Positions 5,979-12,015 of a stretch of DNA of 12,015 nucleotides are shown here, in pieces. Where the stretch lies: the NCBI GenBank assembly GCA_023260615.1, contig JALQUY010000043.1, positions 1-12,015 on the forward strand, given 5' to 3'. Below the pieces are notes generated by a model. It was not told the DNA's origin and did not search any database. It saw only the letters and a program-made list of their open reading frames with translations. The DNA is from Schleiferiaceae bacterium. GTDB lineage: Bacteria; Bacteroidota; Bacteroidia; Flavobacteriales; Schleiferiaceae. The position numbers and the translations under genes were made by a program. Every line of letters begins with the position of its first letter. Within the stretch, counting starts at the first letter, position 1.

Positions 5979-7067
5979 ATGTCCAAGTCTTCTCCCTCTA
6001 TGGATCCCGCTGTTCAGAAACTGCTCCGGCAGTTTTTGAATTTAACCGGGTTTTTAGTGGTTTTTGCCCTTGTCTTGCTTTTCTATATCCTGTATTTCAC
6101 TCAGCCCGCAGATTGGTTGAAATCTTGGTGGGCCGAACAACGCAGGGCAGAAGCGGCAGAGACGTTAGCCACCGCGCCCACCGAGGCTCCCGAAGTGGTG
6201 GCCTACTGGTCGGCCCCTTCCATTGAGTCCGAGACGGATGAGGCGCTAAAGGAGCAGCTCCGCTACGGCAAAGAATTAGTCGCCTACACGGCGCGCTATT
6301 TCGGGCCAAACGGTTCTGTGGATGCAAACCGCACCAATGGTTTGAACTGCCAAAACTGCCACTTAGAGGCGGGTACCAAGGTCTTTGGAAACAACTATTC
6401 GCGCGTCGCCGCGACCTATCCCAAGGTCCGGGCGCGCTCGGGCCAGCTCGAAGACGTGTACAAGCGCGTCAATGACTGCTTTGAGCGCAGTTTAAACGGC
6501 ACCGCTTTGGATCCTGCATCCAAAGAGATGCAAGCCATGGTGGCCTACATCCAATATGTAGGTAAAGACGTGCCTAAAGGGGAAAAGCCGGCGGGCTCTG
6601 GCTTTAAAGATTTGGCATTCTTGAACCGCCCCATAGACCCCGTGCATGGCAAGGTCGTCTACGAGGAAAAATGTGTCACCTGCCACCAGGCGGACGGTCA
6701 GGGCTTGAAAGATGACTTCGGCAACTACACCTATCCGCCGCTTTGGGGCCCGTTGAGCTACAACGACGGTGCAGGCCTGTACCGAATGTCCAACTTCGCC
6801 AAGTACGTCAAATGGAACATGCCTCTGGGCGCTTCACACGACGATCCCCAATTGACAGATGAGGAGGCCTGGGATGTGGCCGCCTGGGTCAATACCCAAC
6901 CTCGCCCAAAGAAAAACTTGGCGGGCGACTGGCCGGACATCAGCAAAAAGCCCTTTGATCACCCCTTTGGGCCCTATGCCGATGGATTCACGGAAGAACA
7001 GCACAAATTTGGCCCCTTCGGTCCTATTAAGGCCAAGCTCGAATCCATGGCCAACGGCCAACCCTAA
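5979..7067 (+). CDS. TsdA-like dihaem cytochrome c (thiosulfate dehydrogenase / tetrathionate reductase family)
   Basis: A 362-residue protein with one N-terminal membrane segment (about 21-40), then a periplasmic part with two haem c motifs, CQNCH (124-128) and CVTCH (232-236). VNDCFERSLNG (165-175) places Cys167 where TsdA proteins have the unusual Cys ligand of the active-site haem. YNDGAGLYRM and KWNMPLGAS give Met281, 45 residues after the second haem His; this matches the His-to-Met spacing I recall for Allochromatium vinosum TsdA (His164/Met209). TsdA joins two thiosulfates into tetrathionate, or does the reverse, passing electrons to other cytochromes. Known TsdA proteins are often soluble; this one looks anchored to the inner membrane. 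The first haem domain is preceded by an Ala/Glu-rich linker (55-75). Thiosulfate is the likely substrate, but relatives may use other sulfur species. The start at 5979 gives the anchor directly. Confidence 0.88.
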   Translation: MSKSSPSMDPAVQKLLRQFLNLTGFLVVFALVLLFYILYFTQPADWLKSWWAEQRRAEAAETLATAPTEAPEVVAYWSAPSIESETDEALKEQLRYGKELVAYTARYFGPNGSVDANRTNGLNCQNCHLEAGTKVFGNNYSRVAATYPKVRARSGQLEDVYKRVNDCFERSLNGTALDPASKEMQAMVAYIQYVGKDVPKGEKPAGSGFKDLAFLNRPIDPVHGKVVYEEKCVTCHQADGQGLKDDFGNYTYPPLWGPLSYNDGAGLYRMSNFAKYVKWNMPLGASHDDPQLTDEEAWDVAAWVNTQPRPKKNLAGDWPDISKKPFDHPFGPYADGFTEEQHKFGPFGPIKAKLESMANGQP

Positions 7068-7080
7068 GCAGATTCCCCTT

Positions 7081-7105
7081 ATACGAACGATACGAACCTC
7101 ATACG
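7081..7105 (+). repeat. Short tandem repeat before the SoxB-like start
   Basis: ATACGAAC occurs at 7081-7088 and 7090-7097 with a nine-base period, and a third partial copy ATACG abuts the ATG at 7106. It fills most of the 38-base gap after the cytochrome gene. It may affect translation start or be a slippage remnant; no function is shown. Confidence 0.5.
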
Positions 7106-8797
7106 ATGAAACGCAGATCCTTCTTACTTGGTGCCGGTGCACTGGGCTCCGTAGCCGCCTTTAAAGGCTTGCAAACGCTTTTAGACGATTCCTCCAGCGA
7201 CGCGGCTGGAAGCCATTCGGGCAGTGAAGGCGATGGAAGTGGCCATGCCACCGTCGCCATTCTACAGACCACCGATGTGCATTGTCAAGTGCACCCCCAC
7301 GACGAACTCTTTTGGGAGAACGAACAGGCCGTCTACCGGAAGACAGGAGGTTATGCGCATTTAGCCAGCTACCTCAAGCAGGAGCGCCCCAAGCATGCCC
7401 ACAGCTTTTTGATCGATACGGGCGATATGTTCCAAGGATCGGAACTGAGCGTGAAGACGACCGGAAAGGCGATGGTGCCCATTTTGAACGGTTTGGGCTA
7501 CGATTTGTACCTGCCCGGCAACTGGGAGGTCGTGTACTACAAGCAAGCGATGCAGGAGCTTTTGGGCTCACTCCATGCGCCCAAAGTCTGCGCCAACATG
7601 TACCACGATGCGGGCAACGGGGAGAAGGGGGAGCTGATTTTCCCGCCCTACCATATTTGGACCGTCAATGGGGTAAAGATTGGCTTCTTGGGCTACACGG
7701 ATCATTTGGTGCCCGTGCGCCAAAGTCCCAACTATTCTAAGGGCATTGTCTACACCAAGCCCGAAGAGAACACCAAGCACTACGTGGATGTCTTGCGCAA
7801 CCAAGAAAAATGTGCCGCGGTCATCATCATCGCCCACATGGGCCTCTCCCAGCAGATAGCGCTGGCCAATTTGGAGGTTTGCGAGGGCGTGGATTACATC
7901 TTAGGGGGAGACACCCACGAGCGCGTGCGTGTGCCCATCCAATGCGAGTATGCCAAAGTGGTGGAGCCTGGAGCCTTTGGTTCTTTTGTAGGTCGCCTCC
8001 AATTGCGCTTTGAAAATGGACAATTGGTAGAAGACACGTACACCTTGGATGAGGTAAACGCAGAGCAGTACCCAGCGGACGCCAAAATGGCAGGCATCAT
8101 CAAGGAAAACGAAGCGCCCTTCAAAGACGAAATTGAAACCGTTGTCGGCCACTCCACCTTGCCACTCTACCGCTACTTTGTCATTGAGAACCCCATGGAT
8201 ACCTTGATTCTCAATGCCTTGGATTGGAAACTTCAAGACGTGGATGTAGTGCTGTCCAATGGATTCCGCTTCTGTCCTCCGCGCACTACGCCGGACGAAA
8301 CGGGGAACATTCCCATCACGGCCGGCTACCTCTACGACATGCTTCCTGTGGACTCCAACGTTCGCACCGCGCAGGCCAATGGGGCACAAATCAAGAAGTG
8401 GTTGGAGAAAGAATTGAACAACGTCTTCGCCAAGGAAGCGGCCGAACGCTTCGGCGGCTGGGTGATCAAGTTTAAAGGCATGACCATTGAATTTGAGGCC
8501 TTTGCGCCCAAAGGACAGCGCGTCAAAAAGGCCTTGATCAACGGCGAGCCCATCGAGTTGTCGCGCATGTACACGCTTTCGGCCTGTGAGCGCGATGGCG
8601 ATCCTGATGATATTTTGTGCCGAATCAAAGGCGTTAAAAATGCGGTAACCCGCGACTTCACGCTGCACGAGGTCATCAAAGAATACTTGGCCGTCAACAG
8701 CCCAGTAACCCCTACGCCACCTATGGCTGCCAAGGTTCTGGACGCTCCGCAAACGCTATTGACTCAAGTATCTGGAGTGGATTATCAATTTGTGTAA
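7106..8797 (+). CDS. SoxB-like / 5'-nucleotidase-family metallohydrolase with Tat leader
   Basis: A 563-residue protein. MKRRSFLLGAGALG is a twin-arginine leader, followed by a Ser/Gly/Asp-rich linker (28-47). The metallophosphatase domain shows TTDVH (Asp57, His59), LIDTGDMFQGS (103-112), PGNWE (137-141), IIAHMG (241-246) and GGDTHERV (267-274). The C-terminal domain has SNGFRF (384-389), FGGWVIKFKGM (449-459), GQRVKKALINGEPI (470-483) and ACERDGDPDDILCR (493-506). This matches SoxB, the dimanganese enzyme that releases sulfate from a cysteine-S-sulfonate on the SoxYZ carrier, better than ordinary nucleotidases: TTDVH, DMFQGS, the Trp in GNWE and the C-terminal block are SoxB-like. No soxYZ is in the window, so the physiological substrate is open. 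Tat export fits folding and metal loading in the cytoplasm. The stop touches the porin start (TAAATG). A nucleotidase role is less likely but not excluded. Confidence 0.8.
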   Translation: MKRRSFLLGAGALGSVAAFKGLQTLLDDSSSDAAGSHSGSEGDGSGHATVAILQTTDVHCQVHPHDELFWENEQAVYRKTGGYAHLASYLKQERPKHAHSFLIDTGDMFQGSELSVKTTGKAMVPILNGLGYDLYLPGNWEVVYYKQAMQELLGSLHAPKVCANMYHDAGNGEKGELIFPPYHIWTVNGVKIGFLGYTDHLVPVRQSPNYSKGIVYTKPEENTKHYVDVLRNQEKCAAVIIIAHMGLSQQIALANLEVCEGVDYILGGDTHERVRVPIQCEYAKVVEPGAFGSFVGRLQLRFENGQLVEDTYTLDEVNAEQYPADAKMAGIIKENEAPFKDEIETVVGHSTLPLYRYFVIENPMDTLILNALDWKLQDVDVVLSNGFRFCPPRTTPDETGNIPITAGYLYDMLPVDSNVRTAQANGAQIKKWLEKELNNVFAKEAAERFGGWVIKFKGMTIEFEAFAPKGQRVKKALINGEPIELSRMYTLSACERDGDPDDILCRIKGVKNAVTRDFTLHEVIKEYLAVNSPVTPTPPMAAKVLDAPQTLLTQVSGVDYQFV

Positions 8798-10183
8798 ATG
8801 AAACGCAGAGATCTTCTGAAGAGCGGCTTGGCCGCTTTTCTTTTTAGCGGCAGTCTATGGGCAGCATCCGGACCCGTGGACAGCACGGAAACGTATTCGA
8901 GTATCAACGATTGGATGGCTAAAAGCGAATGGCGCTTTCATAACCGAACCTACCTCATGGGCACCTGGAACCAAGGGGCATTGCGCGACGATGCCACCTG
9001 GGCGGAAGGAGGCGAAATGGGCCTGCTCACAGCACCTATTCGCGGGTGGCGCTTTGGATTTTCAGGTTACTTCATTTTTGACTTGGCCTCCACGGCCTTA
9101 GGCGAAGATGTAGGAGGACTGAGGAACCGCTACGAAATTGGGCAGTACGATGTAACCGATCGACTGGCCTACCGAGAGCTTGAACGCTTGGAAGATCTTT
9201 TCGTGGAAAAAAAGTGGACGCATACCTCCATGCGATTAGGACGTCAAACCTTAGAAACGCCTTTCTTTAACAAGCAGGACGGCCGGATGCGGCCGACGAC
9301 GGAAGAAGGGATTTGGCTTCAGCAGTCTTTAAAGGGGTGGAAGGCGCAGGCCATGGCTATTTGGGCCGTTTCGCCTCGTTCGACCATTCATTGGTATGAT
9401 TTGAAGGAATCCATTGGGCCCTTTGGCACGGGTATAGATCCCCTTACTGGGGAGAAACACGCCTTGGCCCTAGAAGAGGGCAGTTCTGCGCTGTACATCG
9501 CTAATGTGGCCAGTCCGCTGTGGGAGAATATACAGCTTCACAGCTGGTCTATGATTTGGCCTGGGGTCTTCCAAACGCACCGCGTGGGGGTGGATCATCA
9601 GCCGGCCAAACAGGGTCTGGTATGGGCGTTTCACCTTTACGACCAACGTGCGTTGGGGACGGGTGGGAATGTGGACCCTAGCAAGACCTATGTGCTACCC
9701 GATCATCATGCTCGCGTGTATTCGGGCCAAATGGGGTACAAAATCCGACACCGAGAGGGGTATGAATCCATCACCCTGAACGGCACCCGCATCACAGACG
9801 ATGGGCGCTATCTCATGCCACGAGAGTGGGGAAGGGACCCGTTCTTCACCTTTCTTCCTAGGGAGCGAAATGAAGGTTTGGCAAATGTGTGGGCCGGAAG
9901 CCTAAAATATGCCTATCAGCGAGGAACTCAAGAGTGGATTCTCGCCGCAGGCGCGTACCGCTTGCCTGAATGGTCCGATTACACCCGCAATAAGTACCAT
10001 ACACCCAGCTACAATCAGTTGTATGTGGAGTGGGCGGATGCTCTCACAGGTTTTTGGAAAGGGGTGAAGCTGCGCACCATGCTCGCTTACAAATGGAGCA
10101 AAGACCCCAACTTGCCGGACTTTGTCAAGGTCAATACGGTCAATATGCTCAATGCGAGCTTTATAGTGGATTACCACTTCTGA
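8798..10183 (+). CDS. OprD-like outer-membrane porin
   Basis: A 461-residue protein that starts right after the preceding stop codon. Residues 1-22 form an export leader with a twin-arginine pattern, MKRRDLLKSGLAAFLFSG, then SLWAASG as a probable cleavage region. The rest is rich in alternating aromatic and polar strands and ends in IVDYHF, a C-terminal aromatic strand typical of BAM-inserted barrels. SMRLGRQTLETPFFNKQDGR near 144-163 resembles the shared beta-strand and loop of the OprD porin family, whose members pass small anionic or amphoteric nutrients. As last gene of the sulfur operon it probably admits the sulfur anion to the periplasm. The first 12 bases of this gene and the SoxB-like gene are identical (ATGAAACGCAGA). 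A Tat leader on a beta-barrel would be odd, and Sec export despite the RR pair is the simpler reading. Family call is moderate, barrel call strong. Confidence 0.75.
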   Translation: MKRRDLLKSGLAAFLFSGSLWAASGPVDSTETYSSINDWMAKSEWRFHNRTYLMGTWNQGALRDDATWAEGGEMGLLTAPIRGWRFGFSGYFIFDLASTALGEDVGGLRNRYEIGQYDVTDRLAYRELERLEDLFVEKKWTHTSMRLGRQTLETPFFNKQDGRMRPTTEEGIWLQQSLKGWKAQAMAIWAVSPRSTIHWYDLKESIGPFGTGIDPLTGEKHALALEEGSSALYIANVASPLWENIQLHSWSMIWPGVFQTHRVGVDHQPAKQGLVWAFHLYDQRALGTGGNVDPSKTYVLPDHHARVYSGQMGYKIRHREGYESITLNGTRITDDGRYLMPREWGRDPFFTFLPRERNEGLANVWAGSLKYAYQRGTQEWILAAGAYRLPEWSDYTRNKYHTPSYNQLYVEWADALTGFWKGVKLRTMLAYKWSKDPNLPDFVKVNTVNMLNASFIVDYHF

Positions 10184-10198
10184 AGTCGGTATCCATAG

Positions 10199-10215
10199 CC
10201 GGCTAGCGGAGCCGG
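10199..10215 (+). other. Small hairpin after the porin gene
   Basis: CCGGCT (10199-10204) and AGCCGG (10210-10215) are exact reverse complements around a five-base loop, 16 bases after the porin stop, followed by an AT-rich run. It may add to transcript termination or 3' end stability. The stem is short and there is no proper U-tract. Confidence 0.35.
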
Positions 10216-10236
10216 AACGAAATTTTGCTCATAAAA

Positions 10237-10262
10237 AAACGCCCGGGGAAACCCGGGCGTTT
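10237..10262. terminator. Bidirectional Rho-independent terminator
   Basis: An 11-base-pair perfect stem (AAACGCCCGGG with CCCGGGCGTTT) closes a GAAA tetraloop. On the plus strand it is followed by TTTCTCGTTTC, ending the sulfur operon. On the minus strand it is followed by a run of seven T (complement of 10233-10239), ending the T9SS-secreted gene 22 bases after its stop. The minus-strand U-tract is the stronger one, so the hairpin serves both convergent units. Confidence 0.9.
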
Positions 10263-10283
10263 CTCGTTTCTGTAGAATCCGAG

Positions 10284-12015
10284 TTAACGGCCCACAACTA
10301 CGTTGAAGCTAGACGTCTTACCGTCTTGCATCATGAGATTGAATACGTAGGTAGCAGCTGGGAGAGTGCTAACGTCCACCTTCAGAACGTTACCGTCCTT
10401 CTGGATTTCGTCTTGGCTGATTACCAAGTTGCCGGCCATGTCGTATACCATCAAGCCAGTTGCCGCCTCCACATTGGGCATGGGGATGTTCAAGATGTGG
10501 GCAGCAGGGACGGGGAAGGGTTGTACGTCCACCGCTTGCTCGTCGACCGAGATGTTGTTGGGGCTCATGATCAACTGAATCGTTGGTACATAGCCATCCC
10601 ATCCATTCTCATACCAGGTTCCATCAATCATTAAGAGATCTACAGGCTGAGCCGTTGACTGTTGATCGTTGAAACCGTACGACGGATCGCGTGAGAAGTT
10701 GATGTACATATCCGTGTTAGCAGATACAACCGCCACAACGTAGCGCTGGTAATCGTCCATTTCGATCGGGGTAGAGAACAGGTGCGTAACAGCTGTGTCT
10801 TGGTATTCATCCATAAACATGTACGATTCCAAGAGCAATGGGTTGTTGGACAAAGTGCTCGTGCTGATTCCTGGGTCATTCAAGCCAAAGAAGAAATCGT
10901 CCCATTCGTATACGGCGATGTCAACTGTGCGGCCAGTGATAGAATCGCCGTTGGTCATGAAAGCCGCGAACTTTACACCGTCAAGGGTCATTTCGGACGC
11001 ATCGCTGTGGTAGAAGTGCACCGCAGGAGCCCAATACGAGAAGGAGCTCGGACGCACCGAATTGTTGTCTAAAGGCTGGAAGTCAGCATCTACACGGGCG
11101 TAGGAGAAGATGTTGTCGTTCACACGAACGGTGTAGCTGATTTGGTTATCGCCAGGGAAGTCGTCTGTACCACCTGAAATGCCGACCGTGTAGGTGAAGG
11201 TGTACTCACCGTTGGGGTAGGCCGTTTGAGCAAACGGAGGGAAGGAGATCCAGCTAGAGTCGCCTACGTTCAAACCAAAAGTGTTGGTGGTATTGCTATA
11301 GACTGAAGAACCATTGTAAGTCACTTCAGCGCTAGCAAATGCTGCCGTTTGGTTGGCTGAACCATCGTTTCGCATCCAGAAGCCTAGAGGTACTTTGTAC
11401 ATGTTAGAGTCTGCAGACAACAGCTGGGGACGAGCCATTTGAGGAGGAGACAAAACCTTGTCCGAAGACATGGCCAAGTCATTCTGGAAAGCACCCACTT
11501 TAGCGCCCAAGAATGCGATTGTGGTCGTGCCTGCGTCTACCTGCGCTTTGATGGTAGTACCCGTTCCATTCGCCACAAAAGCAACTGGAATCGTTACGTC
11601 CATGCCGTAGTCACCGCCAGACATGTTGATCAAACCGCCCGAAGGATCTGAATCCAAGAACGCATTGTAGATGATTACGCCAACAGCACCGCGCAATTGA
11701 GCCAAGTAGGCCTTCAGGCCAAACTGGCATGAGCCACGAGAAATCAAGACAATCTTGCCTTCAAAGTCTACGTTAGAGTTCATCACGCCGGCAGAGTCAC
11801 ACCCACAGTATTTGTTGGGGAAGTTGTAGCCGTAGCTGTTGTTCGTGTTGGTGTCCCCATCGTCCATCATGACGAGGGTGTCCAAAACGGCGTCCGCAGG
11901 GTTGAGCAAATTGGCCAAGCCCCAGCCCGAACCGTCGCCTTGGTTGGTGTGGTCGTACACACCAGCAATGGTAGAAGGCGCCATAACGTTGAGGATGACC
12001 TGCTGGCCGAATCCT
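10284..12015 (-). CDS. T9SS-secreted PA-domain protein, start beyond right edge
   Basis: The minus-strand frame is open from the right edge (first full codon 12014-12012) to the TAA at 10286-10284, giving 576 residues. The Met at 11984 is internal: ten in-frame codons (GFGQQVILNV) precede it and look like the end of a signal peptide followed by the mature start, so perhaps 15-25 residues are missing. A protease-associated (PA) domain spans about 60-165, with FEGKIVLISRGSCQFGLKA and GAVGVIIYN typical of the domain, plus a nearby CGC pair (70-72). The middle is beta-rich and Thr/Asn/Ser/Asp-rich. The last ~79 residues form a type A T9SS sorting domain: FPVPAAHILNIPMP, MVYDMAGNLVI, VDVSTLPAATYVFNL and final FNVVVGR. 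No protease catalytic motif is seen, so it is probably a surface or adhesion protein of unknown function. Gene ends at the shared terminator. Confidence 0.9.
   Translation of the reverse strand, partial: GFGQQVILNVMAPSTIAGVYDHTNQGDGSGWGLANLLNPADAVLDTLVMMDDGDTNTNNSYGYNFPNKYCGCDSAGVMNSNVDFEGKIVLISRGSCQFGLKAYLAQLRGAVGVIIYNAFLDSDPSGGLINMSGGDYGMDVTIPVAFVANGTGTTIKAQVDAGTTTIAFLGAKVGAFQNDLAMSSDKVLSPPQMARPQLLSADSNMYKVPLGFWMRNDGSANQTAAFASAEVTYNGSSVYSNTTNTFGLNVGDSSWISFPPFAQTAYPNGEYTFTYTVGISGGTDDFPGDNQISYTVRVNDNIFSYARVDADFQPLDNNSVRPSSFSYWAPAVHFYHSDASEMTLDGVKFAAFMTNGDSITGRTVDIAVYEWDDFFFGLNDPGISTSTLSNNPLLLESYMFMDEYQDTAVTHLFSTPIEMDDYQRYVVAVVSANTDMYINFSRDPSYGFNDQQSTAQPVDLLMIDGTWYENGWDGYVPTIQLIMSPNNISVDEQAVDVQPFPVPAAHILNIPMPNVEAATGLMVYDMAGNLVISQDEIQKDGNVLKVDVSTLPAATYVFNLMMQDGKTSSFNVVVGR

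Noticed and set aside
7901..8752. Long minus-strand open frame of 283 codons
   Set aside because: It is fully antisense to the SoxB-like gene, has no recognisable domain, and the plus-strand frame has conserved catalytic motifs throughout.
10284..11984. Reading the right-edge protein as starting at the Met at 11984
   Set aside because: The frame stays open to the edge, and the ten upstream codons look like the end of a signal peptide and the mature start of such secreted proteins, so the true start is outside.
1..12015. CRISPR arrays, tRNA or rRNA genes, insertion sequences, phage or integrase genes
   Set aside because: I looked for regularly spaced repeats, tRNA-like cloverleaf segments and transposase or integrase motifs and saw none. 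The gaps between genes are all short.

Overview
The window most likely comes from a member of the Bacteroidota, probably an aquatic, aerobic one. The main evidence is a secreted protein at the right edge that ends in a type IX secretion (T9SS) sorting domain, a system essentially confined to that phylum. A TAnnTTTG-type promoter box upstream of the helicase gene, a secreted CotH-family protein and the lack of strong Shine-Dalgarno sequences fit this. I cannot name a genus.

Layout, left to right. (1) 1-820, minus strand: the N-terminal part of a secreted CotH-kinase-family protein that runs off the left edge. (2) 893-2371, plus: a photolyase/cryptochrome-family flavoprotein with an unusual flavin pocket, divergent from CotH. 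(3) 2418-3722, plus: a DEAD-box RNA helicase. (4) 3711-4202, minus: a small VOC/glyoxalase-fold protein whose end overlaps the helicase end by 12 bases. (5) 4269-4901, plus: a class I SAM-dependent methyltransferase. (6) 4995-10183, plus: five tightly packed genes that form the most interesting part. They are two half-size YeeE/YedE transporter proteins, a membrane-anchored TsdA-like dihaem cytochrome c, a SoxB-like periplasmic metallohydrolase with a twin-arginine leader, and an OprD-like outer-membrane porin. (7) 10237-10262: a strong hairpin terminator between convergent genes. (8) 10284-12015, minus: the large T9SS-secreted protein with a PA domain, cut by the right edge.

The five-gene operon reads as a reduced sulfur-compound (thiosulfate-type) oxidation and transport system. 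In this model the porin admits the anion across the outer membrane, the TsdA-like cytochrome oxidises it, the SoxB-like enzyme hydrolyses a sulfur intermediate, and the YeeE/YedE pair moves sulfur species across the inner membrane. No soxYZ, soxAX or soxCD gene is present here, so it would be a compact alternative to the classical Sox pathway. A 14-base Crp/Fnr-type palindrome, GTGA-N6-TCAC, occurs twice with identical sequence (inverted). One copy precedes the operon and the other lies in the divergent gap between the VOC gene and the methyltransferase. This suggests that one regulator controls the operon and one or both of those genes. The functional model is inference; the gene families, spacing and operators are visible in the sequence.
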